Source of the DNA: Halalkalicoccus paucihalophilus
Lineage (GTDB): Archaea; Halobacteriota; Halobacteria; Halobacteriales; Halalkalicoccaceae
Assembly (NCBI RefSeq): GCF_001593955.1
Contig: NZ_LTAZ01000001.1
Span: 490,014-554,013 of the forward strand
Reading direction: 5' to 3'
Length of the DNA stretch: 64,000 nt
Shown: positions 8,021-17,123 of the stretch, piece after piece
Layout: every line of letters starts with the position of its first letter
Position numbering within the stretch: the stretch's first letter is position 1
Notes under the pieces: generated by a model
Seen by the model: only the letters and a program-made list of their open reading frames with translations
Told to the model about the DNA's origin: nothing
Databases searched by the model: none
Translations under genes and position numbers: made by a program

Positions 8021-9016
8021 TTACTCGCGCTCACCGCCATCCGTGGCGGCCGTTCGGGCCTCCTGACGACGCTGGCGCATGTAGCGCGCCCGGAGGACGT
8101 TGCCGTACATCGAGAGAAAGAGCCCGATGAAGAGGACGAGGACCCCGATGTTGACGCCGACGGTCCGGAGCAGGCTCCCCTCACCGAAGACGAGCGTCCG
8201 GCTGATGGGGTAGCCGCCGTAGCTCATGCTCGTCAGCAGGATACTGACGATCCCGATGATCGTGAGCACACCCATGACGTTGGTCACCCAGCCCCAACTG
8301 GGCTTCAGCCGGAGGCGCTCGATGCCCGTAACCGACTCGGCCCCGCCGTCGTCGCCATGGTACTCGGGCGTGTCGGATTTCGGGAGGAAGGCCTTCATCT
8401 CGACGGGGTAAAAGGCCGGATGGAAGCCGTGTTCGAACGTGTGGAACATCACGCCCATCAGCATGATCACGCCCAGCGCGCCGTGGAACGTGACGAACGC
8501 GATGACGACCGACGGGGAGTTGTAGAAGTCGATCAGCATCGCCTTCTGCCAGATGAGGAGGCCGGAAACCATCAACAACAGCAGTTCGACGGCGAAGATG
8601 GCGATCACACCCTTGCCCACGTACGAGAGTAGCGGGATCTCGTCGGCGGAGTAGCCGGCGAACTGCCGGGCGTTGGGGTGGCGCTCCTCTGCCATCCCGG
8701 CCGCGAACTTCACGTCCTGGACGAACGCGGCGACGTCGCCGGGCGTGGGCAGTACCTCGGTGAGACTGACCGAGCCGCCGACGCGCAACAGCATGTAGAA
8801 CACCCAGAAGGCCGTCAGGAAGATTAGCGCGAACCCGGCGACGCGGTGGACCGCGAGCACGCCCGTATTGCCGCCCATGAGTTCGACGAGCCACCAGAGT
8901 TCGTCGTTGAACGCGACGGCGTAGCCCGTAAAGAAGAGCAGGAACACCGTCAGCGCGAGCAGCGAGTGGAACACCGTCGTCACGCGGGAGAACTTCCCGT
9001 GGTCGAGGGTGGTCAT
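8021..9016 (-). CDS. fdhC: formate dehydrogenase gamma subunit, cytochrome b
   Basis: 331 residues, the di-haem cytochrome b556-type anchor that passes electrons from the Fe-S subunit to the quinone pool. About six hydrophobic segments are seen, with candidate haem histidines in VFHSLLALTV (near residue 17), VHRVAGFA, VTFHGALG and MFHTFEHGFHPAFYPVEMKA, the last typical of FdnI/FdoI. It is longer than E. coli FdnI (~220 residues), with an extra loop and C-terminal helices. Last gene of the operon, overlapping the previous gene by 4 bases. Confidence 0.85.
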   Translation of the reverse strand: MTTLDHGKFSRVTTVFHSLLALTVFLLFFTGYAVAFNDELWWLVELMGGNTGVLAVHRVAGFALIFLTAFWVFYMLLRVGGSVSLTEVLPTPGDVAAFVQDVKFAAGMAEERHPNARQFAGYSADEIPLLSYVGKGVIAIFAVELLLLMVSGLLIWQKAMLIDFYNSPSVVIAFVTFHGALGVIMLMGVMFHTFEHGFHPAFYPVEMKAFLPKSDTPEYHGDDGGAESVTGIERLRLKPSWGWVTNVMGVLTIIGIVSILLTSMSYGGYPISRTLVFGEGSLLRTVGVNIGVLVLFIGLFLSMYGNVLRARYMRQRRQEARTAATDGGERE

Positions 9017-9459
9017 TCGGCGTCACCCCCGGCGTTTCCGCTCCCGTCGGTGGCGACGGCCTCGCCGCTCCGGCGCGGGGCGTCGGGCGGGCGCATTCGC
9101 GCGGCCAGCCGGCGAAACGCGATCCAGTGAACGAACACCATCACGAGGATGAACACGCCCATGACCACGTCCGCGAGGTGGATCAGCGTGATCAGCCAGT
9201 TGAGGATCGGCTCCGTGTTGCCCTGGACCCAGCCCGTGCCGACGCCGCCGCCTTCGACGGTCGGGCGCACGCGTTGGAGCGCCTCGAACTGGATCGCCCG
9301 GACGCCGATCAGCCAGACCGACCCGACCGCCAGCGCCAGTGCCAGCACCGCGCTGATCCAGAAGGCGGCGCGATCCGAGAGCCCGCGATTCCCGCTTCCC
9401 GAGTCGCCGTGGTCCGATCCGTCGGCCCGCCGGTCCGAACGGGTGGAATCGTCGCTCAT
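9013..9459 (-). CDS. small membrane subunit of the formate dehydrogenase operon
   Basis: 148 residues: a polar, Ser/Asp-rich N-terminus (to about residue 30), two hydrophobic helices (AFWISAVLALALAVGSVWLIGV and LITLIHLADVVMGVFILVMVFVHWIAF), and a disordered tail. His in the second helix region (LIHLAD, FVHWIA) could be a haem or quinone site. No family is recognised. It overlaps both the Fe-S subunit and the cytochrome b gene by 4 bases, so it is very likely a structural or assembly part of the same complex. Confidence 0.72.
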   Translation of the reverse strand: MSDDSTRSDRRADGSDHGDSGSGNRGLSDRAAFWISAVLALALAVGSVWLIGVRAIQFEALQRVRPTVEGGGVGTGWVQGNTEPILNWLITLIHLADVVMGVFILVMVFVHWIAFRRLAARMRPPDAPRRSGEAVATDGSGNAGGDAE

Positions 9460-10130
9460 CGCTCGAACATCTCCGCGTCGTCGCCGAAGATGATCTCCAT
9501 AGCGGTGTCGTTGAAGAACGCTCCGCTGTCGCGTTTCTCGAGTTCGTTGGCGATCTGGCCCGGCGAGCCCACGAGGATGGCGTCGGTCGCACACTCCTCG
9601 GCGCAGGCCGGTCCCTTGCCGACGTCCTGGCGCTCCTCACACCCGGTACACTTGTCCATCGTCCCGTCCGAGCCGACGACCGCGGTCAGTCCCTCGTTCG
9701 ACTCGGGGAACTGCGGTGCGCCGAACGGACACGCCGACAGGCAGTACTGACAGCCGATACAGAGGTCGTCGACGACCTCGACGAAGCCGTTGTCCTTTTT
9801 CTGGAGGGCGTTGGTCGGACAGACCGACACGCAGGGGGCGTTCTCGCAGTGGTAACACTGCATCGGGAGGCTCGTCTCCCCGGGGTTCATCCCCTCCTCG
9901 ATCGCGCTGACCTGCCGGCTGTTGAACCCGCTCTCGCCCTCGACGCCCTCGAGCATCGTCGTGATGTCGATGCGCTGGTCGTCGACCGGGACGTCCCAGG
10001 TGCGCTTGCAGGCGACCACACAGCCTCCACAGTCGATACAGGCCTCGACATCGGGGAAGATCCGCATCCCGTCGCCGGTGCCCATGACGCCCTGACTGAG
10101 TCGCTCTCGTGTCGATTCGTTCGCTGACAT
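9456..10130 (-). CDS. fdhB: formate dehydrogenase beta subunit, 4Fe-4S ferredoxin
   Basis: 224 residues. It carries electrons from the molybdopterin subunit to the membrane cytochrome. Four cysteine groups can be seen: CIDCGGCVVAC, CYHCENAPCVSVCP, CIGCQYCLSACPFG and CTGCEERQ with CAEEC, enough for four [4Fe-4S] clusters as in FdnH and related subunits. It has no C-terminal membrane anchor of its own, a job probably taken by the next gene. One base separates it from the catalytic subunit upstream. ATG 10130 is the first good start. Confidence 0.9.
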   Translation of the reverse strand: MSANESTRERLSQGVMGTGDGMRIFPDVEACIDCGGCVVACKRTWDVPVDDQRIDITTMLEGVEGESGFNSRQVSAIEEGMNPGETSLPMQCYHCENAPCVSVCPTNALQKKDNGFVEVVDDLCIGCQYCLSACPFGAPQFPESNEGLTAVVGSDGTMDKCTGCEERQDVGKGPACAEECATDAILVGSPGQIANELEKRDSGAFFNDTAMEIIFGDDAEMFER

Positions 10131-10131
10131 T

Positions 10132-13100
10132 CTAGTCGTCCCCCGTCTGTGGTTGCATGCTCTGATTTCTGACGTCCCACTCGTAGGAGTCGCCGAGTCC
10201 GGCCTCCTCCTGTGGGTAGTCGATGAACTCCATGTTCAGTTCCTCGATGCGCTGTTCGGTCGCCTTCTCGACCCGGACGAGCCCCGCCTTCGTCTCCTGC
10301 ATCTGGGTCTCCGCGTCGAACCCGCTCGACGTGATGAAGTTCGCACTGTCGCCGATCGCGAGCGGCTTCGACCCGTCGGGGTACTTCTCGCTCATGTTCT
10401 TCCCGTGTGCGATCCCGCCCCAGTGATACGGCATGAAGATCTCGTTGGCGCCCTGCGGACGGTAGGTGACCTTCGCTTTCACGAGGATCGAGCCCTTGTC
10501 GGCGTCCGCGGAGGTGATGATGACGTGGTCCTCGCCGCCGACGAGGTCGAGGTCCTCGGCCATGTCGGGGTGAATCTCCGCGTACATGTGGGGCTGGAGG
10601 TCGGCCGTGTACTGGTTGTTGCGCGTCTCGGCGCCGCCACCCTGGTGTTCGACCTGCCGACCCGTGGTGAGGACGGTATCGATTCCCTGATCGTAGGCGC
10701 GCTGGGTCGCCTCCTGCTGGGTCGCCGCGTTGTTCTGATCCAGCCGGAAGAAGTTGGTCTGTTGGCCGTTCGCGGGCCACTGCTCAGCCAGATCGGGCCG
10801 CGGGCTCTGGATCGGCTCGCGGTGTATCGGGACCGTATCGATGAAGTTCCAGACGACCGCTCGCGCCCGGCCGCGCCCAGTCGGCGGGTCGGGCTGGGGG
10901 TTGTCGTACTGCTCGTAGAACGCCAGGTCGTGCTGGTGGCCCCGCTGTTCGTTCAGCGCGGCCGCACAGTCGTAGATCGAGACGTCCTCGCGAAGCGCGT
11001 ACTCCATCGGGATCGTCATCGAGGAGGCGTCGGCCGGGTCCTCGGGCAGCGTCGTCGTGAAGCCCGGATACTGCGGGACGCCGATGACCTCGCCGTCGAA
11101 CCACTCGGGCTGGTAGGACTCGCGAAGCATGTCCAGGCCCGCCTCGCCCTCCTGGGCGACGGTCTCGGCGAGCGGGTACTCCTTGTCGACGCCCGTCGAC
11201 TCCCACTCCCCGGGCGTCGGGGCGTCGATACCCCAGTTCGCGCGGAAGTCGTGGCCGCCCTCGGCGGGGTGGACGTCGTCGCGCCAGATGATCGGCGTTC
11301 CGGGGTGTTCGTCGCCCCAGCAGGGCCAGGGCAGCCCCCAGAACTCGCCGCTGACCGGCAGGCCCTCGCTCTCGGCGCGAATGGTCTCGGTGCTGAACGC
11401 CTCGTCGTGTTCCTTCTGGCGCTGGAGGCGTTCGGGACTCTGCTGGTAGCCGACCGTGCGAACCCCGAGGTTGATCTCCCGGAGCGCGTCCTCGTAGGTG
11501 CTCTTGCCGTTGTAGAGTTCGGGGCCGCTCCCCCAGTCGAAGTGCTGGCCGAAGCCGAAGCGATCGGCCAGTTCCTGCATGATCTGCAGGTCGGGCTTGG
11601 AGGCGTGGGCCGGCGGGGACACCGGCTCGCTCCACTGGACCGAGCGATGGGAGTTGGTCACCGAGCGGTGGTGCTCGTACTGGCTCGATGCCGGAAGCAA
11701 CAGGACGTTGTCCGCCTCGGCGTCGGCGAGCGTCCCCGCGACCGCGGGGAAGACGTCGACGACCACCAGCAGGTCCAGCGCCTCCATCGCCTGTTTCATC
11801 TTGTCCATCTCGGTGATGGAGTTGGCCGAGTGGCCCCAGAAGAAGGCCATCTTCAGCGGGTCGGGCTGGTAGAGGTTCGATTCGTGCAGGCGGTCCTCCT
11901 GTTGAAGCGCGGCCTCGTACCAGCGGGCGACCGACAGGCCGTCCTGGAGCATCATCGTCCGCGGATCGATCTGGCGCTGGGAGCCGCCCCCTCCGGAGCT
12001 GCCGTCCCCGCCCGATCCCCCCTGGGCGGCGGGATCGCCCGTCTGGGAGTCGGCCTCGGTCGGGGACTGGGAGTTTGGACCCGCGCCGGTGTCCTCGGCC
12101 TGGGAGACGTCCTCGGAGGCGTCGCTCCGTTCGGTCTCCGCCGACTGGAGCTCCCCGGCGGCTGGCGGGCCGCCCCCGCCCGCCGAGAGCTGTTGCCAGA
12201 TGTCCTCGGGCATCAGCGCGAAGCGATCGTAGAGGTCCCAGAAGTCCGTCGAGCCGCTCGTCCACGGGCTTTGGTTCCAGACGTTCGTCCAGTGGACCCA
12301 CGAGCCGGGCGCGCCGACCGAGTAGTAGCCCGGCAGGATCGTACTGTCGACGCCCAGATCGGTCGCGCCCTGGACGTTCGCGTGCCCGCGCATCACCTGC
12401 AGGCCGCCGCCGCTTCTGGCGGCGCTACCCGACGCCAGCGAGTGCAGCGCGTACGAGCGGATGTTCTGGGTGCCGTTGTTGTGCTGGGTGCCGCCCATCG
12501 CCCACTCGATCTGGATGTTGGGCTTGTTCTCGATGATCAGGTCGCCGATCTCTTCGAGCCCCTCGACGTCGATCCAGGTGATGTCGGCGACCGTCTCGAG
12601 GTCGTACTGTTCGAGTTCGGCCGCGGCGTCGGGCCAGCCGTTGACCCGCCCCGAGAGCATCTCCTGATCGAGCTCGCCCTGCTGTTGGAGGTACCGCATC
12701 AGCCCCATCATCAGCGCCACGTCGGTGCCGGGGCGCATCCGGTAGTAGTTATCGGCGTGCGAGGAGGTCTTCGTATACCGGGGGTCGATCGAGACGACGG
12801 TACCCCCTCGGGCCTGCCCCTCGAGAATGTGCTGCATCGCGATCGGGTGGGACTCGGCGGGGTTCTGGCCGCAGATAATGAGGAGATCGAAGTTCCGATA
12901 GTCGTTGATCGTGTTGGTCATCGCCCCGTAGCCCCACGTGTTCGCCAGCCCGGTGACGGTCGGGGAGTGACAGATCCGCGCCTGGTGGTCGCAGTTGTTC
13001 GTCCCCATGAACGCCGACAGCTTGCGGAAGGCGTAGGCCTCCTCGTTGGCGAAGTGGGCGCTGCCCATCATCATGACGCTCTCGGGGGTGTACTCCTCGA

Positions 13101-13515
13101 CGATCTGTGCGTACTGCTCCTCGATGATGTCGTAGGCCTCCTCCCAGGAGATCGTCTCCCACCCGCCGTCGGTCCGGTGCATCGGGCGTTTCAACCGGCG
13201 ATCGGAGTGTTCTGTCTCGAGGATCCCCGCACCCTTCGAGCACAGCGAGCCGTTGTTGATCGGGTTCTCGTGCCACGGCTCCATGCCGACGAAGGAGTCG
13301 CCGTCTTTCACCCCGCGAAAGCCACAGCCGACCGCACAGTAGTTACAGATCGTCTTGGTCATCTCGGCGTCCGAGGCGGTCCCCTCGTCCTCGTCGTCGC
13401 TCTGGGCGAGCGTCTGGCCCGCCGCACCACCGCCGAGGGCGACCGCGCCCGCGAGCGCGCTCGCCTTCAGGAACGACCGCCGGTCCAGATCCAGAGAGAC
13501 GGGTTCCGTACTCAT
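10132..13515 (-). CDS. fdhA: formate dehydrogenase-type molybdopterin oxidoreductase, catalytic subunit
   Basis: 1127 residues. The N-terminus has a Tat signal (DRRSFLKASALAGAVALGG), so the folded enzyme is exported. A [4Fe-4S] site is formed by C57, C60, C64 and C92. The Mo/W ligand position is C182 in HQARICHSPTVTGLANTW, where E. coli FdnG has selenocysteine. The C-terminal molybdopterin-binding domain is complete (near GADKG...). A Gly/Ser/Asp-rich disordered insert of about 70 residues occupies roughly 442-510. First gene of the operon with beta, small membrane and gamma subunits. AT-rich promoter sequence lies at 13570-13590. Formate is the likely substrate by similarity, not proven. Confidence 0.88.
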   Translation of the reverse strand: MSTEPVSLDLDRRSFLKASALAGAVALGGGAAGQTLAQSDDEDEGTASDAEMTKTICNYCAVGCGFRGVKDGDSFVGMEPWHENPINNGSLCSKGAGILETEHSDRRLKRPMHRTDGGWETISWEEAYDIIEEQYAQIVEEYTPESVMMMGSAHFANEEAYAFRKLSAFMGTNNCDHQARICHSPTVTGLANTWGYGAMTNTINDYRNFDLLIICGQNPAESHPIAMQHILEGQARGGTVVSIDPRYTKTSSHADNYYRMRPGTDVALMMGLMRYLQQQGELDQEMLSGRVNGWPDAAAELEQYDLETVADITWIDVEGLEEIGDLIIENKPNIQIEWAMGGTQHNNGTQNIRSYALHSLASGSAARSGGGLQVMRGHANVQGATDLGVDSTILPGYYSVGAPGSWVHWTNVWNQSPWTSGSTDFWDLYDRFALMPEDIWQQLSAGGGGPPAAGELQSAETERSDASEDVSQAEDTGAGPNSQSPTEADSQTGDPAAQGGSGGDGSSGGGGSQRQIDPRTMMLQDGLSVARWYEAALQQEDRLHESNLYQPDPLKMAFFWGHSANSITEMDKMKQAMEALDLLVVVDVFPAVAGTLADAEADNVLLLPASSQYEHHRSVTNSHRSVQWSEPVSPPAHASKPDLQIMQELADRFGFGQHFDWGSGPELYNGKSTYEDALREINLGVRTVGYQQSPERLQRQKEHDEAFSTETIRAESEGLPVSGEFWGLPWPCWGDEHPGTPIIWRDDVHPAEGGHDFRANWGIDAPTPGEWESTGVDKEYPLAETVAQEGEAGLDMLRESYQPEWFDGEVIGVPQYPGFTTTLPEDPADASSMTIPMEYALREDVSIYDCAAALNEQRGHQHDLAFYEQYDNPQPDPPTGRGRARAVVWNFIDTVPIHREPIQSPRPDLAEQWPANGQQTNFFRLDQNNAATQQEATQRAYDQGIDTVLTTGRQVEHQGGGAETRNNQYTADLQPHMYAEIHPDMAEDLDLVGGEDHVIITSADADKGSILVKAKVTYRPQGANEIFMPYHWGGIAHGKNMSEKYPDGSKPLAIGDSANFITSSGFDAETQMQETKAGLVRVEKATEQRIEELNMEFIDYPQEEAGLGDSYEWDVRNQSMQPQTGDD

Positions 13516-13569
13516 CCGCTCGCCTCACCCCGTGGCGAGCGATTCGCGATGGATGGCCCGTGTCGAACT

Positions 13570-13590
13570 GTGGTAGATATACTCATTTTA
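13570..13590 (-). promoter_or_regulatory. AT-rich promoter region of the formate dehydrogenase operon
   Basis: Contains TATATC on the minus strand (about 13575-13581), some 60 bases before the ATG at 13515, predicting a leader of about 35 bases. The 188-base space to the divergent polyferredoxin gene is AT-rich here and could hold control sites for both. Confidence 0.35.
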
Positions 13591-13703
13591 CATGGCTATC
13601 GAACATACACCGATTAACGTTGTGCTTTCTCCTGAAAATCCGGCAAGAGAGATGGGTTTCTGCGTGCGCAAGGCCTTTCAGCGCCCCCCACTACCCACCG
13701 CCA

Positions 13704-15839
13704 ATGAAGACCGGTGCGTTCGTCTGTTCGTGTGCTGGCACCTGTGAGGTCGACCTCGAGGCCGCACGGGAGGGGATCGAGGGGGTCGACGTCGCCGCCA
13801 GCTCCGAGCTACTGTGTGGGGAGGAAAAGGGACTGCCCGCGATGGAGCAGGTCGTAGAGGAGTACGACCTCGATCAGCTCCTGATCACCTGCCCGGAACC
13901 CGGCGTCCAAGAGAGACTCGGGGGCGTCGCCGAGGATCACGGCCTGCATCCGGAGGCGGTCTCCTTTATCGACCAGCGCGAGGGTGCGGGCTGGGTCCAC
14001 CCCGAGGAGGAAGCGACCGACAAGACGGCGAGGATGGTCAACGCCCGCCACGCCGGTCTCGAAGAGGAGGCGATCTCACGGACCGTCTCGCGGGAGGCCG
14101 GAAACGCCGTGGCGGTCGTCGGGGACCCCGAGGCTGCCGCCACGCTCAGCGAGGACTCCGAGGTGACGCTGATCGCGGACGGCGAGGAGTTCGCCGGGGT
14201 AGACGGCTTAGAGGACGTGACCATCGAGCGCGGACGAGTCACGGGCGTCGCCGGCGAGTTCGGCGACTTCTCGATCCGACTGGAGTCCAGAGTGACCGAC
14301 GACTGCATCTCGTGTATGAAGTGCGTCCATGAGGGCCCCGACGGAATGGTCACCCGTCGCCCGGTCGATATCGATCCCGAGGCACCCAGGGGGGAGTGGA
14401 CCGAGGTCTGTCCGACCGACGCCATCGAGATGGACGGCGTCACCAGCGAGATCGAGGTCGACCAGGTGGTCTACCCCGGCGGCGATCAGAAGGCCCGGGG
14501 CGGGCGAATCGGCTACTATACGGACGCGGGACCGGCGACGATGGCCGCCGTCGAGAGCCTGCTGGGAGGGATCACGAAGCCCGACTTCCTCGACTTCGAG
14601 ATGGACGTCTGTGCCTCCGGCGAGTCGAACCAAGAGGGGTGTCGGGCCTGCTACGACGCCTGCCCGCACGACGCGGTCGCGAAACCCCGGCCCGACGAGG
14701 TCGACATCGATCCGATCGCCTGTCAGAACTGCGGGGCCTGCACCAGTTCGTGTCCGACCGGCGCGGTGAGCCTGCGCGAACCCTCGAACGAGCGAATCGC
14801 CCGCGAGGTCGAGGCGCTGCTCGGGACCGGCGCCGACCAGGGCGGCTGGCTTTCGAGAGCGTCGGGCATCGAGAACCCCATCGTCGCGTTCGTCTGCGGC
14901 GAGCGCGCCGACGACGCCCTGAGCGAGTTCGGCAAGCGCGCCGCTTCCGGGGAGGGGATCGAGTACCCGCCGATCCTGCCCGTCTCGGTGAACTGCGCGG
15001 ATACGGTCGGCGAATCGCACGTCGCCCACGCGCTGGCCTGCGGGGCGGCCGGAGTCGCCCTGTTTGGCTGTGGCTGTGACTGTCGTCATTCGGGACCCGA
15101 TCCGAAGGAGGAACTCGTCGAGCGGCTCAACCGTGCGACGCGGGACCTGGGACTGGGCGGGCGCGTAGGCTTTTTCGCGCCCGAGGCCGGCGACCCCGAG
15201 GACTTTATCGAGGCGCTGTCGGCGTTCGAGGACTCTCTCGAACCCTCGCCAGTGCCGGAGGGCGAACACCGCGCTGACGGCACCCTGCTCCACAGCGAGC
15301 ACGAGAACCCCGAGTTCTACAACCACGGCTGGACTCTCGAAAGTGTGCGGACGATCCTCGAACACGCCGAACCCGAACGCGAGGTGATTCGTGGACTAGA
15401 GGACTTCGGTCGGATGAAGGTCTCGGATGCCTGTACGCTGACACCGACCTGCTCGAACCTCTGTCCGACCGACGCGATCAGGAGAACCGAATGGGGATTG
15501 GAGTTCAACCACGAGAAGTGCGTCAACTGCGGGCTCTGCGAGGAGGGCTGTCCCGAGAGCGCGATCACGATGAGGGATGGGTTAGACCTCTCCCTGCTGC
15601 CGGAGAACCGCGCCGAGGAAATCGAGGAAGGCGAGGATCCCGCGTGGACCCAGACCTTCGAGGGCGAGATGCTCGAGTGTGCCCGGTGTGGCGACCCCTT
15701 TACCAGCGAGCGCTCGGCCGCGAAGATCGAGGAGGAGGTCGGCGATCTGGTGGCGGGACTGGCTCCGAGCGCCGAGGAGAGCGTCTTCAACTACTGCCCG
15801 GACTGTCGGGCCTTCCTGCTCTACGACCGGGGGAACTAG
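13704..15839 (+). CDS. polyferredoxin with HdrA-like N-terminus and MvhD-like domain
   Basis: 711 residues. An electron-transfer protein divergent from the formate dehydrogenase operon. The N-terminus FVCSCAGTC resembles the start of HdrA, but the FAD-binding GxGxxG fold is absent. Cys groups: C201/204/207 with C236; C303 with C313/316/320; C340/343/346/350; C577/583/587; C606/609/612/616; and CxxC pairs at 659/662 and 698/701. The stretch 393-490 (FVCGERADD, VNCADTVGESHVAHALACGAAGVALFGCGCDCRHSG) is MvhD-like, which in methanogens links hydrogenase to Hdr. ATG 13704 has a TATA-like cttt 28 bases upstream; an upstream in-frame start lacks support. It probably accepts or donates electrons for the formate dehydrogenase. 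Confidence 0.82.
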   Translation: MKTGAFVCSCAGTCEVDLEAAREGIEGVDVAASSELLCGEEKGLPAMEQVVEEYDLDQLLITCPEPGVQERLGGVAEDHGLHPEAVSFIDQREGAGWVHPEEEATDKTARMVNARHAGLEEEAISRTVSREAGNAVAVVGDPEAAATLSEDSEVTLIADGEEFAGVDGLEDVTIERGRVTGVAGEFGDFSIRLESRVTDDCISCMKCVHEGPDGMVTRRPVDIDPEAPRGEWTEVCPTDAIEMDGVTSEIEVDQVVYPGGDQKARGGRIGYYTDAGPATMAAVESLLGGITKPDFLDFEMDVCASGESNQEGCRACYDACPHDAVAKPRPDEVDIDPIACQNCGACTSSCPTGAVSLREPSNERIAREVEALLGTGADQGGWLSRASGIENPIVAFVCGERADDALSEFGKRAASGEGIEYPPILPVSVNCADTVGESHVAHALACGAAGVALFGCGCDCRHSGPDPKEELVERLNRATRDLGLGGRVGFFAPEAGDPEDFIEALSAFEDSLEPSPVPEGEHRADGTLLHSEHENPEFYNHGWTLESVRTILEHAEPEREVIRGLEDFGRMKVSDACTLTPTCSNLCPTDAIRRTEWGLEFNHEKCVNCGLCEEGCPESAITMRDGLDLSLLPENRAEEIEEGEDPAWTQTFEGEMLECARCGDPFTSERSAAKIEEEVGDLVAGLAPSAEESVFNYCPDCRAFLLYDRGN

Positions 15840-15840
15840 C

Positions 15841-16464
15841 ATGAGCGACGAGGAGATCTACGCCGCGCGGCTCGAACTGGTCGACTTCCTGATCGAGGCG
15901 CTCTGGGACACGCCGAGCGAGGAGTTCGTCGGAACCCTGCTCTCGGGGGAGATACGAACTCCAGAAGGCGTCGACGAAGACCTCGATACAGGCTTCGAGA
16001 AACTGCGGGCGTTCATCGAGGAAAACGAGGGCCGGGACGTGGCGGCGGTCCAGCAAGAGTTGAACCGCGAGTACACCCGCGTGTTCGTCGGCCCGCGCCC
16101 GCCGGTGATGGCCCACGAGAGCTACTACCGCGAGGATATGGACTTCCTGGGGACGGGAAAAGCCGAGGTCGAAGCGAGCTACGGCGCCGCGGGCTGGAAC
16201 CTCCCGGAGGAGTACCCCGAGGAGGGCGACTTCGTCGCCGTCGAGTTGGCCTTTCTCAGACACCTGATCGAGCGCCAGCGCCGCGGTGCCGAGGAGGCCT
16301 TCGGCTACGAGCGGGTCTTCCTCGAGGAGCACATGACCCGCTGGATCGACGACTGCGCGGGCGACATCATCGAGTACGCCGACAGCGAGTTCTACGAGGC
16401 GGTCGGACACCTCCTCGCGGGCGTCGTGGAGTTCGAGGGCGAACTCGCGGGTCAGATGGCGTAG
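15841..16464 (+). CDS. TorD/DmsD-family chaperone for molybdoenzymes
   Basis: 207 residues, all helical. TorD-type chaperones bind the Tat signal and apo-form of Mo enzymes until the cofactor is inserted. The family motif is seen as REYTRVFVGPRPPVMAHESYYRED (about residue 78 on), with the downstream ELAFLRHLIERQ and FLEEHMTRWIDDC helices. It begins one base after the polyferredoxin stop, so they are one operon. The Tat-exported catalytic subunit on the opposite strand is the obvious client. Confidence 0.87.
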   Translation: MSDEEIYAARLELVDFLIEALWDTPSEEFVGTLLSGEIRTPEGVDEDLDTGFEKLRAFIEENEGRDVAAVQQELNREYTRVFVGPRPPVMAHESYYREDMDFLGTGKAEVEASYGAAGWNLPEEYPEEGDFVAVELAFLRHLIERQRRGAEEAFGYERVFLEEHMTRWIDDCAGDIIEYADSEFYEAVGHLLAGVVEFEGELAGQMA

Positions 16465-16504
16465 AAGGCACAACGTTTTTCGCGGGACACGCACTCAACG
16501 GAGT

Positions 16505-16765
16505 ATGGCGCTCAAGACCGCGCTCGAGCACAACCCCGTGCTCACGATCGCCTTCCTGCTCTTCGGCGGGTGGCTCGCGATCACGACGCTGAACGTCGCT
16601 TCGAGCATGGGGTCCCTGACAGGTGCCGACTGGGTCGGTCACACGGGACCCGGCGGGATCGTGGGTCTCGGTGTACTGTTCGTCCTCGGCGTGCTGGTGG
16701 TCTACCTCTACGCCGAACTCGCCGAATCGGATCCCGCACCCGATAGCTTCCCGCCCGAACGCTGA
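16505..16765 (+). CDS. small two-helix membrane protein
   Basis: 86 residues with hydrophobic segments at about 12-30 and 53-72 separated by a Gly-rich loop. The C-terminus is short and acidic. No family recognised. A TATA-like gtttttcg centred 27 bases before ATG points to its own leaderless promoter, despite being only 40 bases after the chaperone gene. Its stop TGA overlaps the ATG of the next gene, so the two are translated together. Possibly an accessory to the redox cluster. Confidence 0.68.
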   Translation: MALKTALEHNPVLTIAFLLFGGWLAITTLNVASSMGSLTGADWVGHTGPGGIVGLGVLFVLGVLVVYLYAELAESDPAPDSFPPER

Positions 16766-17085
16766 TGTCCGGGACCAGCGAACCGATCGAGATCGAACCC
16801 AGCGAGCGCTTTCTCGAGGCCGCCGGCGAGTGGGGCGAGCGCCGGATGCTCGACGACGAGGCGGCGGTCCACGCGAAGGCCGAACAGGCGCTCTTGGAGA
16901 TCGAACACCTCGTTTCGGGGGCCACCGAAGTCGAGTTCGACGTCGAGGACGGAACCGTGCGGTACGACCCCAGCGAGGACCTCGCGGCCTTCCTCGACGA
17001 ACAGGCCGCCCTCGCCGGGATCGACCGGGAGACGGTCCTCGAACTGTACGTGAACCTCTTCTCGCGGGTCTTCCTCGAGGAGTAG
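16765..17085 (+). CDS. acidic haloarchaeal protein of unknown function
   Basis: 106 residues, helical and very acidic. It begins IEIEPSERFLEAAGEWGERRMLDDEAAVHAKAEQALLEIEHLV and ends in a helix (DRETVLELYVNLFSRVFLEE). No Cys or cofactor motif. Translationally coupled (TGATG) to the small membrane protein upstream, so a soluble partner of that protein is a reasonable guess. No family recognised. Confidence 0.65.
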   Translation: MSGTSEPIEIEPSERFLEAAGEWGERRMLDDEAAVHAKAEQALLEIEHLVSGATEVEFDVEDGTVRYDPSEDLAAFLDEQAALAGIDRETVLELYVNLFSRVFLEE

Positions 17086-17123
17086 GGCCAGGGTATAAGC
17101 CGGTCGAGCGGTACTGTCGAGAC

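Noticed and set aside
10153..13617. Open frame of over 1100 codons antisense to the formate dehydrogenase catalytic gene
   Set aside because: In GC-rich DNA the antisense frame lacks stops. The product is Arg/Val/Leu-biased with no domain, whereas the opposite strand encodes a complete conserved enzyme.
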